64,000 nucleotides of DNA from NCBI RefSeq assembly GCF_029051685.1, contig NZ_JAACFT010000007.1, positions 124,001 to 188,000 of the forward strand, read 5' to 3'. This document shows positions 53,754 to 62,288 of this stretch, in pieces. The notes under the pieces are model-generated. The model ran no database searches. It was not told the origin of the DNA and saw nothing but the letters and a program-made list of their open reading frames with translations. The stretch comes from Bradyrhizobium sp. CSA207. GTDB taxonomy: Bacteria > Pseudomonadota > Alphaproteobacteria > Rhizobiales > Xanthobacteraceae. The position numbers were made by a program, and so were the translations under genes. Numbering within the stretch: the first letter of the stretch is position 1; each line of letters opens with the position of its first letter.

Positions 53754-55004
53754 CTATTCACCCGCCAGCTTCAACCTGGGCTTGGCGTCGCCCTCGATGG
53801 CGCGCAGCCGGGCTTCTTCACGCGTAATGTAGTCGCGCGTCATCGGGATCACACCCTGCCGCCTGGTGAGCTGGATCTGGAAGTTCATCATGCCCTGCTT
53901 GCGGAATGTCATCTCGCTGGCCGCAAGATAGAACTCCCACATCAGTGCGAAACGCTCGTCGTAGAGCTGCACAGCCTCCTCGCGCCGCGCCATGAACCGG
54001 TCCCGCCAAGCCTTCAGCGTCTCTGCATAGTGCAGTCGCAGGATCTCGATGTCGCAGATCAACAACCCCGCACGTTCGATCGCCGGGAGGACCTCCGACA
54101 GCGCGGGGATGTAGCCGCCAGGGAAGATGTATTTTGCGATCCAGGGATTGGTCGAGTCCGGGCCTTGCGAACGGCCGATCGAGTGCAGCAGCATGACGCC
54201 GTCCTCGGCCAGGAGCTCGGCGCAGCGCTTGAAGTATGCGTCGTAGAAACTGGCGCCGACATGCTCGAGCATGCCGACCGAGACGATGCGGTCGAACCGC
54301 CCATCGACGTCGCGATAATCCTGGAGCAGGAATTTGGCCGATCCGGCCAGCCCCTTTTCGGCGGCTCGCGCATTGGCGACCTGCAGCTGCTCGGTCGACA
54401 GCGTGACGCCCGTGACGTCGCCGCCCGTAATCTCGGCGAGATAGAGGCCGAGGCCGCCCCAGCCCGAGCCGATATCGAGCACGCGGTGGCCGGGTCTGAC
54501 GAGGAGCTTTGCTGCGATGTGACGCTTCTTGGCGAGCTGCGCGTCGTCGAGCGAGGTCTCCGGCGCCTCGAAATAGGCGCAGCTATATTGCCTGTCGGCG
54601 TCGAGGAAGAGCGAATAGAGCCGGCCGTCGAGATCGTAGTGGTGCGCAACATTTCTGCGGGAGCGCGAGGGCGGATTGAATTGCTTCAGGTGCCGCGTCA
54701 GATAGCGAAGGTGCCACCAGGGTTTTGCCCACTGCGGCAATAGGTCGGGTTGATCGAGCAGGATCGCGAGTGCATCGGCTATGCTGCCGCGCTCGACGAC
54801 GAACTCGCCGTCCATGTAGGCTTCGCCAAGCCCAAGCTCGGGATTGACGAGGATCTTGCGTTGCGCATCCGCGGTGGCGAAGCGGACTTCCACCGGCTCT
54901 CCGGTACCGTCGCCAACGGTAAACTTCCAACCGCTCGCGCAGGTCACCGTCATCGATCCGCGGCGGATAAATTGAGACAGGAATTTAAGCAACAAACGGT
55001 TCAT
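53754..55004 (-). CDS. Cyclopropane-fatty-acyl-phospholipid synthase family methyltransferase
   Basis: A 416-residue SAM-dependent enzyme that adds a methylene bridge to unsaturated membrane acyl chains. The SAM-binding motif is VLDIGSGWGGLGLYLAE; the family also shows YSCAYFEAPETSLDDAQLAKK and VGMLEHVGASFYDAYF. The N-terminal 100 residues form the lipid-binding part. It belongs to an accessory block between rplI and dnaB. Confidence 0.92.
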   Translation of the reverse strand: MNRLLLKFLSQFIRRGSMTVTCASGWKFTVGDGTGEPVEVRFATADAQRKILVNPELGLGEAYMDGEFVVERGSIADALAILLDQPDLLPQWAKPWWHLRYLTRHLKQFNPPSRSRRNVAHHYDLDGRLYSLFLDADRQYSCAYFEAPETSLDDAQLAKKRHIAAKLLVRPGHRVLDIGSGWGGLGLYLAEITGGDVTGVTLSTEQLQVANARAAEKGLAGSAKFLLQDYRDVDGRFDRIVSVGMLEHVGASFYDAYFKRCAELLAEDGVMLLHSIGRSQGPDSTNPWIAKYIFPGGYIPALSEVLPAIERAGLLICDIEILRLHYAETLKAWRDRFMARREEAVQLYDERFALMWEFYLAASEMTFRKQGMMNFQIQLTRRQGVIPMTRDYITREEARLRAIEGDAKPRLKLAGE

Positions 55005-55283
55005 GGACTCCTTCCTCTCGAGCGAACCCGAAAGACACGACTAATCCGGCCTCCACATATTTGACGCCAAGGCGCCCGGTCGGTTCCTATGCGTTTGCAT
55101 CTAAATCTAGGCGCTGTGTGTTTTCCCGCCATTGCGTTGTGTTCAAAGCCGATATTCCAAAATGGACAATCACATCCTTGCGCGACGAGCCTGCTTCCAT
55201 TCGCAGCTCAATCCGCTAAAAGGTGACCCGCCGCCGCACCCGATGGCGGCTGCACCCCTCGGATTTCAATGGAGATAATGGGA

Positions 55284-56285
55284 ATGTCGAGCCGAGCGCT
55301 CAGCCTCGCAACGGTATTGCTTCTGATCGGCTTCGGCGCGGCCGATGCCGTTCTTGCGCAGGCGACGAACCTCGAGGCCGGCAAGGCTCCATCCCAGCTC
55401 TTCGGGCAGACCTGCAATGCCTGCCACAAGAGTCCGAGGGGGCTGTTGAAGACGGTAGCGCCGGGCTCGCTGCCCGGTTTCCTGCGTCAGCACTACACGA
55501 CCAGCTCCGACATGGCCGGGGTGCTCGCCGCCTACCTCGTCTCCAACGGCGCCACCGACACGCGCTATCAGTCCAAGGACGGCAAGGACAAAAAGGACGG
55601 CGCCAAGGAGAGGGAAGCTGCAACCAATCCGGCACAGTCTCCTGAACATCAGGGCCGTCGCTCGCGGTCCCAGGAGGCTGCCAAACCGGAGGGTGAGGGT
55701 GCAGCTCCGGCGCCCGAGGGTCGCCAGAAGCGCGTGGCGCGGCCGAACGAGGAGGCCGCAAAGGATGGCGCCAAACCCGAAGGCCAGGCCACCAACGAAC
55801 AATCGCCCGAAGGCCGCAAGGCCAAGCGGCTGAGCAAGCGCGGCAAGTCGGAGACCGAAGAAGCGCCGAAGACCGGTACCGCTGCGCCGTCGTCGGGCGA
55901 GCCCAAGCCTGAAACCGCGAAGGTCGATTCCGGTCGTGACGAGTCCAAGCCGGACAGCGGCAAGGCGACTGAGAAGGCGACCGAGAAACCGGCCGAGGTG
56001 AAGCCGGAAAGCGCCAGGGTCGAACCGAGCGGCAGCGAGGCTCCGGCGCTGCGGTCGGACCCGGTGCCGGCCGTGACGCCGGCTCCGCCAGCGGCTGCCG
56101 CGAAACCGGCCGAGCCGGCTGCGCCCAAACCCGCGGACGCGGCTGCTTCCAAGCCAGCCGAGCCTGCCACCAACAGCAGCGCTGAACCGGCGGCCAAGCC
56201 GCCGGAGCCGCCACCGTCTGCAACTGCTGCAGCCCCGGCGCCGCCCGAGTCCTCCGGCCCCCCGACTCCCCCGATTTCGCGCTAG
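55284..56285 (+). CDS. Monoheme cytochrome c-like protein with long disordered tail
   Basis: A 333-residue exported protein. Residues 1-26 are a signal peptide. A single heme-binding motif CNACH lies at 44-48, and Met77 or His70 could be the second axial ligand. The folded part ends near residue 95. The remaining 240 residues are low-complexity, rich in Ala, Pro, Lys and Glu (SSAEPAAKPPEPPP-like), probably a flexible or envelope-spanning tail. ATG 55284 is preferred over 55278 or 55269 by spacing to GGAGAT. Function is unknown. Confidence 0.7.
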   Translation: MSSRALSLATVLLLIGFGAADAVLAQATNLEAGKAPSQLFGQTCNACHKSPRGLLKTVAPGSLPGFLRQHYTTSSDMAGVLAAYLVSNGATDTRYQSKDGKDKKDGAKEREAATNPAQSPEHQGRRSRSQEAAKPEGEGAAPAPEGRQKRVARPNEEAAKDGAKPEGQATNEQSPEGRKAKRLSKRGKSETEEAPKTGTAAPSSGEPKPETAKVDSGRDESKPDSGKATEKATEKPAEVKPESARVEPSGSEAPALRSDPVPAVTPAPPAAAAKPAEPAAPKPADAAASKPAEPATNSSAEPAAKPPEPPPSATAAAPAPPESSGPPTPPISR

Positions 56286-56350
56286 GCCCAATCTTCTGAT
56301 CGGTTACGGAGACCTCATCATTGCGGCCTCCGCATCGTCTTGACCGATAT

Positions 56351-56378
56351 TAGAGTGTTGCTCTAGAGTAATGCTCTA
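56351..56378. promoter_or_regulatory. Two overlapping TetR operators
   Basis: Two dyads of form TAGAG-N5-CTCTA, at 56351-56365 (spacer TGTTG) and 56364-56378 (spacer TAATG), share a 2-base overlap. The second abuts the AGGAGG ribosome-binding site of the TetR gene that follows, which is the expected regulator. Confidence 0.65.
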
Positions 56379-56388
56379 GGAGGTGCTG

Positions 56389-56982
56389 ATGTCGGCTGGC
56401 GTGCGTGACGGACTATTGGCGGCAGGGCTTGCGGTGTTCGATCGCGTCGGCTTCGAAGGCGCGACGGTCGCGGCGATCCGGGCTCGGGCGCGCGCCTCCA
56501 ACGGCAGCTTCTTTCATGCCTTCGGGTCGAAGAAGGAGCTGGCGGGTGCGCTGCTCCTGGAGGTGCTGCAGCACTATCATGCCGCGATGCTGGCTGCGCT
56601 CGATCCCGCGCCCGATGCGGGGCAAGGGATCGATCGCCTGATCCGTGCCCATCTCGATTGGGTCGTCACCAGCCGGCGCGAGGCGCGCTATCTATTCGAA
56701 ATCTCGCGCAGCGAATGGAGCGAGGACGTCCGCGACGCCCAGCGCGCGCAGAATGCGCGCCTTGCCGAAGGCATCGAGCGCTGGCGCCGGCCGCTGGTTG
56801 AGCGCGGCGACCTGCTGTCCATGGCGCCGGTGATGTTTATCAGCCAACTCATAGGCCCGGCGCAGATCTTCTGCCGCGCGTTCCTCTCAGGACGCGATCG
56901 CGCCGATCCACGCAGCGAGGCCGACACGTTGATCGCTTGCGCCATCCGTGCGCTGCGGCCGCCCGAACGCATCAAGAAATAG
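56389..56982 (+). CDS. TetR family transcriptional regulator
   Basis: A 197-residue regulator. The helix-turn-helix spans about residues 25-46 (FEGATVAAIRARARASNGSF then FHAFGSKKELAGAL). The C-terminal ligand domain is helical. ATG 56389 is 6 bases after AGGAGG. It precedes a thioesterase gene by 11 bases and has its own tandem palindromes upstream, so it probably represses this two-gene operon. The ligand may be an acyl-CoA or aromatic acid, which is inference. Confidence 0.86.
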   Translation: MSAGVRDGLLAAGLAVFDRVGFEGATVAAIRARARASNGSFFHAFGSKKELAGALLLEVLQHYHAAMLAALDPAPDAGQGIDRLIRAHLDWVVTSRREARYLFEISRSEWSEDVRDAQRAQNARLAEGIERWRRPLVERGDLLSMAPVMFISQLIGPAQIFCRAFLSGRDRADPRSEADTLIACAIRALRPPERIKK

Positions 56983-56993
56983 GGAGTTGCGTT

Positions 56994-57461
56994 ATGAGCA
57001 ACGAAGCCGACCCCGAATTCGCAGCCGTCGCCGAGCGCATCCACGCCAATGTCGGTCGGCAGGGTTTTATGAACCTGGTCGGTGCCGAGCTGTCCGAACT
57101 GTCGCGCGGTGCCTGCACGATTGCCGTGGAGCGCCGGCCGGAGCTGCTGCAGCAGCACGGTTTCTTCCATGGCGGCGTCACCGCGTTCCTGGTCGACAAT
57201 GCCACGACGATCGCGGCGGCGACCTCGCGCGGCCAGCCGGCGCTGACGGCGGAGTACAAGCTGAATCTTTTGTCGCCGGCGATCGGGGAAAAGCTGATCT
57301 GCCGGGCGAGGGTGATCAAGCCGGGCCGTCAGGTCTCTGTGGTCGCGGCCGACGTGTTCTGCGTCAGCGACGGTATCGAGAAGCATACCGCAACGGCGCT
57401 CGCCTCGATCGCGATGCTGAACGAGGACGTTGCCGCCAAAACGAAAAGCCCGGCCGCTTGA
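56994..57461 (+). CDS. PaaI-like hotdog-fold thioesterase
   Basis: A 155-residue acyl-CoA thioesterase. It has the hotdog signature LLQQHGFFHGGVTAFLVDNATTIAAAT with the HGG motif and the catalytic Asp in VDNA, followed by AEYKLNLLSPAIGEKL. Substrate is unknown. It is co-transcribed with the TetR regulator. Its stop is followed by, and overlaps, a terminator used by the rplI side. Confidence 0.88.
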   Translation: MSNEADPEFAAVAERIHANVGRQGFMNLVGAELSELSRGACTIAVERRPELLQQHGFFHGGVTAFLVDNATTIAAATSRGQPALTAEYKLNLLSPAIGEKLICRARVIKPGRQVSVVAADVFCVSDGIEKHTATALASIAMLNEDVAAKTKSPAA

Positions 57462-57473
57462 AACGGCCGGGCT
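57438..57473 (-). terminator. Rho-independent terminator of the rpsF-rplI operon
   Basis: Perfect 10-bp stem AGCCCGGCCG/CGGCCGGGCT with a 7-base loop. On the minus strand it is followed by TTTCGTTTT. It lies 106 bases after the rplI stop, with a repeat in between, and it overlaps the end of the thioesterase gene. Confidence 0.7.
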
Positions 57474-57486
57474 GATCCATCTCTGT

Positions 57487-57570
57487 CGTCGTTGCCGGGC
57501 TTGACCCGGCAATCCATCTTCTTGAGCAGGACTCTTTTGATGGATGCGCGGGTCAAGCCCGCGCATGACG
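57487..57570. repeat. Palindromic repeat (TTGCCGGGCTTGACCCGGCAATCC family)
   Basis: The left arm CGTCGTTGCCGGGCTTGACC and the right arm GGGTCAAGCCCGCGCATGACG pair with few mismatches, and each half also contains its own small hairpin (CCGGGC..GACCCGG and GCGGG..CCCGC). ATCCAT / ATGGAT closes the middle. It is the common alphaproteobacterial intergenic element. Confidence 0.8.
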
Positions 57571-57578
57571 AGGCGTAT

Positions 57579-58184
57579 TTACTTCTCGGTCTCTTCCGCA
57601 GCCGACGCCGGCTCGACGTCCTCCTGCTGGGCTTCCGGATCGAAGAATTCGCCGGCGGCGGCGATCGCCTCGGCGGCAGCATCGCGATCTTCGTTGCGGG
57701 TCGAGATGTCCTCGCCGCGGTTGATGCGCTCGGCCTCGTCCTGGCTGCGCGCAACCGTTACGGTGACCTCAACCTCGACTTCGGGGTGAACGGCGACGAT
57801 GATGGCGTGCTTGCCGATGGATTTGATCGGCGCGTCGAGCTGCACCTGCGGGCGCTCCAGCGCAACGCCGTCGGCTTCGAAGGCCGTGACCACGTCGCGC
57901 ACCGTGACCGAGCCGAACAGCTGGCCGGCTTCCGAGGCCTGACGGATCACGATGATGTTCTTGCCCTGGATCTTCTCTGCGACCTTGGACGCTTCGCCCT
58001 TGCTCTGGAGGTTGCGGGCCTCGAGCTCGGCTTTCATGCCGTCGTACTTGGCGCGGTTATCGGCGGTGGCGCGCAGCGCCTTGCCACGCTTGAGCAGGAA
58101 ATTGCGGGCGTAGCCGTCGCGAACCTTCACGACTTCGCCCATGTGGCCGAGCTTGTTGACGCGTTCCAGCAAAATGACTTCCAT
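57579..58184 (-). CDS. rplI: 50S ribosomal protein L9
   Basis: A 201-residue ribosomal protein. The N-terminal domain [20 protein letters not shown] then DGYARNFLL binds 23S rRNA. The C-domain ends near residue 150; the remaining 50 acidic residues ([20 protein letters not shown]) form an extension common in alphaproteobacteria. It is the last gene of the rpsF operon. Confidence 0.95.
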   Translation of the reverse strand: MEVILLERVNKLGHMGEVVKVRDGYARNFLLKRGKALRATADNRAKYDGMKAELEARNLQSKGEASKVAEKIQGKNIIVIRQASEAGQLFGSVTVRDVVTAFEADGVALERPQVQLDAPIKSIGKHAIIVAVHPEVEVEVTVTVARSQDEAERINRGEDISTRNEDRDAAAEAIAAAGEFFDPEAQQEDVEPASAAEETEK

Positions 58185-58232
58185 ATTCGTTCTCCTTTGA
58201 AGTGCTCTGAGTTTCAGTTTTCGGGGTCGGAC

Positions 58233-59207
58233 TTAAGAGGTTGGCAGCGGCGGCGGCTGCCGGTTGCGCAGAAAGCGTTGGCGGAAGCCAAACACGGCAT
58301 CCGCCAAGCCCAGGATCACCATCGCGATGACCGGCCAGCCGAATACGACGACGACGGCGTAGGTCGAGCCGAGCCAGAAAGTGCGACTCTTCAGCGCGAG
58401 AGTCAGCGTATGCAGCACGGCGAAGCCGGTCAGCGCGTAAGCCATCATCAGCGCCGCCGTCGCGATCTGCGCGATGATCGCGAGCAGCCCGCCGGTGAAG
58501 CAGAAGGCGAGCGCGACGCAGAGCGCCGCGAGCGTCATCGGCGGCAGTTCGGCCGTCATCATGTCCGGCCAGGGACGGCGCAGCCGGCCCGACGTTGCCG
58601 TGACCTTGGCCGAGAGCCAGAGATTGAGGGTGAGCGTCATCATGGCGACGATGGTGGCGCCGGCCGGCGCGATGCGGACCAGCGCGTCGACGAACGGGCC
58701 GGCCTCGCTTGCGGCCTGCGGATCGGTGGTGCTTAGGACGCGCATCAGGCCGCGCCGCAGCGTGCCAAGGATGCTGTCGGCATCGGTGCCAAGCGTGAGC
58801 AGCGCTGCGATGGTCGTCAACGTGGCGAAGCCTGCGATCCACAGCAGGATGCGTCCGACCGGATACCACTCTATCTCGGGCGCGGCCGGCGGCTCGGTGG
58901 CGGGAGGTGTGGCGCTGGCCACGTGCCGGCCAAGCAACACCAGATGGCCGAGCCACCAGGCCGGCAGCGCGACGGTGACAGCGAAGGCAATGCAGTAGGG
59001 CAGGCCAAACAGGGCGCCAAGACCGAGCGCAGCCGCGATCCCGCCCAGGCTCGCGCAAAGCGGTCCCCAGCCGATCGAGGCCACCATCAGCGGCAGCGGT
59101 GCGAGATAGAACAGGACGAGCGAGATCAACGCGCCCGAAACGATCGAGGCGAACATCAGGGCCGACGCAGCGCCGGCGATCAGGGCTATCAGTCCAAAGG
59201 CCATCAT
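58233..59207 (-). CDS. DUF2232 domain-containing membrane protein
   Basis: A 324-residue integral membrane protein with 8-9 helices of the DUF2232 family, often found inside the rpsF-rpsR-rplI operon of alphaproteobacteria. The substrate is unknown; relatives resemble energy-coupling-type membrane components. The start MMAFGLIALIAG at 59207 has a short GGGAC upstream. Confidence 0.85.
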   Translation of the reverse strand: MMAFGLIALIAGAASALMFASIVSGALISLVLFYLAPLPLMVASIGWGPLCASLGGIAAALGLGALFGLPYCIAFAVTVALPAWWLGHLVLLGRHVASATPPATEPPAAPEIEWYPVGRILLWIAGFATLTTIAALLTLGTDADSILGTLRRGLMRVLSTTDPQAASEAGPFVDALVRIAPAGATIVAMMTLTLNLWLSAKVTATSGRLRRPWPDMMTAELPPMTLAALCVALAFCFTGGLLAIIAQIATAALMMAYALTGFAVLHTLTLALKSRTFWLGSTYAVVVVFGWPVIAMVILGLADAVFGFRQRFLRNRQPPPLPTS

Positions 59208-59334
59208 CAGCTGTCCCGCTCCTTCCGAGCGGTTAGAGGCATCTCGCCCCAACCATCGGCGACCGGACGACCCGGAAGCCTTATGAGTTCAGAAATTGAC
59301 GATCGGCGGCGTGTCGCCGCCGATCGTATTGGTC

Positions 59335-59574
59335 TTAGCGAATGACGTAGGGCAGCAGACCCAGGAACCGCGCGCGCTTGATAGCGCGGGCGAGCTCACG
59401 CTGCTTCTTCGCGGACACCGCGGTGATGCGGCTCGGCACGATCTTGCCGCGCTCGGAGACGTAACGCATCAACAGCTTGGAGTCCTTGTAGTCGATCTTC
59501 GGAGCATTCGCGCCCGTGAACGGGCAGCTCTTGCGGCGACGGAAAAACGGACGGCGTGCACCAGCTTCAGCCAT
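59335..59574 (-). CDS. rpsR: 30S ribosomal protein S18
   Basis: A 79-residue ribosomal protein that binds next to S6 on the 30S platform. It has [20 protein letters not shown], the [17 protein letters not shown] core ([20 protein letters not shown]) and the basic end [10 protein letters not shown]. It lies 5 bases after rpsF. Confidence 0.96.
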   Translation of the reverse strand: MAEAGARRPFFRRRKSCPFTGANAPKIDYKDSKLLMRYVSERGKIVPSRITAVSAKKQRELARAIKRARFLGLLPYVIR

Positions 59575-59579
59575 TGATC

Positions 59580-60050
59580 TTACTCCGCATCCGTCGTGGT
59601 TTCAGCTTCGTCGCGCGGACGGCGCGGGCCGCGGTCACCGCGGAAGCCGCCTTCGCGGTCGCCACGGAAGCCGCCTTCACGCTCGCCGCGGAAGCCGCCG
59701 CCACGGTCGTCACGCTCGCGATCGCGGTCGGCCTTGCGCATCATCGCCGACGGGCCTTCCTCGAGTTCCTCGACGCGGACGCTGAGATAGCGGATCACGT
59801 CTTCGCTGATGCGCTCCTGGCGCTCGACCTCAGCGATCGCCGCGGACGGCGCGTCGATGTTGAGCAGCACGAAATGCGCCTTGCGGTTCTTGCTCATGCG
59901 GTAGGTGAGGGAGCGTACGCCCCAATTCTCGGTCTTGGTGATCTTGCCGCCGAGACCTTCGACAATGCCGGTCATCTGTGCGGTCAGCTCTTCGACCTGC
60001 TGCGTGCTCGCGTCCTGTCGCGCGAGAAAAACATGCTCATAAAGAGGCAT
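59580..60050 (-). CDS. rpsF: 30S ribosomal protein S6 with GGFRG repeat tail
   Basis: A 156-residue protein. Residues 1-95 are the normal S6 fold ([33 protein letters not shown]). The C-terminal 50 residues are an Arg/Gly-rich tail built of GGFRG(E/D)RE repeats (three copies) followed by [10 protein letters not shown]. The matching DNA, around 59640-59710, is a tandem repeat. The tail is longer than in E. coli S6. ATG 60050 follows GAGGAAAGGAC. Confidence 0.94.
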   Translation of the reverse strand: MPLYEHVFLARQDASTQQVEELTAQMTGIVEGLGGKITKTENWGVRSLTYRMSKNRKAHFVLLNIDAPSAAIAEVERQERISEDVIRYLSVRVEELEEGPSAMMRKADRDRERDDRGGGFRGEREGGFRGDREGGFRGDRGPRRPRDEAETTTDAE

Positions 60051-60328
60051 GGACGTCCTTTCCTCATGTTGGCGCATCGCCCGGCGTCAAGCCCTTAAGA
60101 GACCTTCGGAAAGGACTCTGGGATTAAGCTCAGAAGGCGGAAACACGGGACGACGGGCCGACTGGCCCTGCCACACCAAAATCACGAATGATTTGCTGAG
60201 ACCGTCCGTTCAGCTCCCGGCCGGGGTCTGCGGATGACGCGCTTTATACGGCTTTTGGCCGGCTTGGCAAGGTTGCAGGGCCAGGTTTCAGCCCGAATGG
60301 TCATTGTGGGGGTCTTGGGATCGAACGG
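60051..60328. other. Leader of rpsF and gap to the TetR-desaturase locus
   Basis: The 150 or so bases upstream of rpsF form its 5' leader. Short dyads are present, and the region could hold the S6:S18-binding autoregulatory structure known upstream of rpsF in other bacteria, but no diagnostic CCG-loop hairpin was firmly identified. No gene is seen. Confidence 0.4.
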
Positions 60329-60367
60329 CTTGATTTATTTGTTTGTATATCATACAAGTAAATCAAG
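60329..60367. promoter_or_regulatory. TetR operator of the desaturase locus
   Basis: Perfect 9-bp arms CTTGATTTA (60329-60337) and TAAATCAAG (60359-60367) enclose a second dyad TTGTAT-ATC-ATACAA (60343-60357). The two centres are offset by two bases, as if two repressor dimers bind overlapping sites. It ends at the ribosome-binding site of the TetR gene that follows. Confidence 0.75.
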
Positions 60368-60378
60368 GGAGGACCATG

Positions 60379-61086
60379 ATGGCGAAAAGGTCGGTTGAGG
60401 CGCCATTTGAGGCAGCGGCAGGCGATCCCAAGCATGCGGCGCGGGCGACGCGGTCCGCCGGCCGAAAAATGCGTTCGCTGCTGCTCGACGCGGCGAGCCC
60501 TCTGTTCAAGGAACGGGGAGTATCCGGCGCCTCGATCGCCGACATCGCGACCGCCGCCAACGCATTCCCGAGCCAGATCACCTATTATTTCCGCACCAAG
60601 GAGGCGCTGTTCGTCGAATGCGCCTGCCGCGATCTCCTGTACCTGGCACGCGCGACCGAGCAGGCGGCGCTGAAGGCGCGTTCGCCGCAGGAGTATACGC
60701 ACGCGCTCGCTGAGACGGTGACGGCGAGCGATTCGATCGCCTTCTTCGCCGAGGCGCTGACGCTGACACGGCGGCGCCAGGATCTGGCGCCACTGGTCGA
60801 GCGCACCATCGAACGCCTGCACGCCGAAGGGACACGCGCCTATGCGAGCCAGGTCGCTCGCCACGGCTGGCGTTCCCTGCGTGCACCCGATGAGAGCTCG
60901 CGCAGGTTCTGGGCCATCGCCGTCGGCGTCATCCTCGAAGGCTACGCCATGGGCCGCTCGCCTGACGAACTCTGCGGCGAGATGCTGCGCGCGCTCGGCG
61001 AGCAGGCGAAATCCACGGGCGAGACCGCGCGCCTGCGCCTCGTCGACGACCGCGACCCATCAACCACTTCGGATGAGGAGAATTAG
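60379..61086 (+). CDS. TetR family transcriptional regulator
   Basis: A 235-residue regulator. The helix-turn-helix is at about residues 45-66 (ASIADIATAANAFPSQITYY then FRTKEALFVEC). ATG 60379 is 6 bases after GGGAGG; ATG 60376 is too close. The desaturase starts 3 bases after its stop. In Pseudomonas the TetR protein DesT senses acyl-CoA saturation and controls a desaturase; this gene may play the same part here, which is inference from arrangement. Confidence 0.87.
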   Translation: MAKRSVEAPFEAAAGDPKHAARATRSAGRKMRSLLLDAASPLFKERGVSGASIADIATAANAFPSQITYYFRTKEALFVECACRDLLYLARATEQAALKARSPQEYTHALAETVTASDSIAFFAEALTLTRRRQDLAPLVERTIERLHAEGTRAYASQVARHGWRSLRAPDESSRRFWAIAVGVILEGYAMGRSPDELCGEMLRALGEQAKSTGETARLRLVDDRDPSTTSDEEN

Positions 61087-61089
61087 GCC

Positions 61090-62115
61090 ATGACCGCGCT
61101 TCGCATGCGGGCTCGCGACTTCCTGACCGAGGATCAACTCATCGACGTGCGTCAGCGCGTCACGTGGAAGGGTATTGCGCTGATCGCCCATGCCTGGGGG
61201 TTGATCATCGGCGCGATCGCGCTGGTCGCATGGTGGCCCAATCCGCTGACTTATCTGCTCGCGGTCGGGATCGTCGGCTCGCGTCAGCTCGGGCTCGCGA
61301 TCCTCATGCATGACGGCGCGCATGGATGCCTGTCGGCCGACGAGAGGACCAACCTGACGCTGAGCCAGTGGTTCTGCGCCTATCCGATCTTCGCGGAGAC
61401 ACGCGCCTACCGGCGCTATCATCTGCAGCATCATGCGCGTACTCAACAGGAGGACGATCCCGACCTCGTGCTGTCGGCGCCGTTCCCGATCACGAAGCTG
61501 AGCTACCGCCGCAAGTTCATCCGCGACATCACCGGGCAGACCGGCTATCAGCAGCGCAAGGCGCAACTGCTCAACGCACTCGGTCGGAAGGACTGGCCGT
61601 GGCGGCAGCGTGCCGCGCATTTTTGGGAGAAGCTCGGACCCCAATGCATCTTCAACGCCATCCTGTTCGCCGCGCTGACGGCGGCGGGTGTGTGGTGGGC
61701 CTATCCGCTGCTATGGCTGGTGCCGCTTCTGACCTGGATGATGGTCATCACCCGCATCCGCAACATCGCCGAACATGCCGTCGTCCCCGACAGCAGCGAT
61801 CCCCTGCGCAACACCCGCACCACCCACGCCAATTTTCTCGAGCGCCTGTTCATCGCGCCTTACTACGTGAACTATCACCTCGAGCATCATCTGCTGTTCT
61901 ACGTCCCCTGCTACAATTTGCCGAAAGTCCACCGCCTGCTCAGCGAGAGCCGGCACGCCGGCCGCATGGAGGTGCAGCCGGGTTACGCCGCGGTGCTGCG
62001 GCTCGCGACCGCAAAGCCGAACCGCGACGACCGGCCGGGACAATTGGCGAGCAGTGCGCGCCGTGCGCGGGCGGGTGCCGAGGTCGGTGCAGATCAGAAG
62101 GCGGGAGGATTTTGA
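61090..62115 (+). CDS. Fatty acid desaturase
   Basis: A 341-residue membrane di-iron desaturase. Its three histidine boxes are HDGAH (74-78), HLQHH (111-115) and HLEHH (263-267), with about four helices between them. It introduces double bonds into acyl chains. The Ala/Arg-rich C-terminal 40 residues (QLASSARRARAGAEV) look unstructured. It is co-transcribed with the TetR gene. Confidence 0.9.
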   Translation: MTALRMRARDFLTEDQLIDVRQRVTWKGIALIAHAWGLIIGAIALVAWWPNPLTYLLAVGIVGSRQLGLAILMHDGAHGCLSADERTNLTLSQWFCAYPIFAETRAYRRYHLQHHARTQQEDDPDLVLSAPFPITKLSYRRKFIRDITGQTGYQQRKAQLLNALGRKDWPWRQRAAHFWEKLGPQCIFNAILFAALTAAGVWWAYPLLWLVPLLTWMMVITRIRNIAEHAVVPDSSDPLRNTRTTHANFLERLFIAPYYVNYHLEHHLLFYVPCYNLPKVHRLLSESRHAGRMEVQPGYAAVLRLATAKPNRDDRPGQLASSARRARAGAEVGADQKAGGF

Positions 62116-62204
62116 AAGGCCGCATCCCCGGTTGAATGCCGGTCCAAGGTTCCCATCTTGGCTTGACATCGCCGCCCCGGACAGTGTCTACGGCCCCCTT
62201 TGAG

Positions 62205-62268
62205 GCATGATCCGGAACCATAGCCTAGGCCGCGCGTAGTCGGCTGCCGGTTCGCGCGGGCATCATGC
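62205..62268. repeat. Palindromic repeat (GAGCATGATCCGGAAAAGTG family), diverged copy
   Basis: Outer arms GCATGAT (62205-62211) and ATCATGC (62262-62268) with inner CCGGAACC / GGTT pairing. Related to 28665-28739. It lies 20 bases upstream of the fabD start. Confidence 0.7.
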
Positions 62269-62288
62269 TCGACAAGCAGGGAGCGCCG

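Noticed and set aside
60051..60200. S6:S18-binding autoregulatory leader upstream of rpsF
   Set aside because: Such a leader is known in other bacteria, but the diagnostic stem with CCG loop could not be drawn with confidence here; a covariance search would decide.
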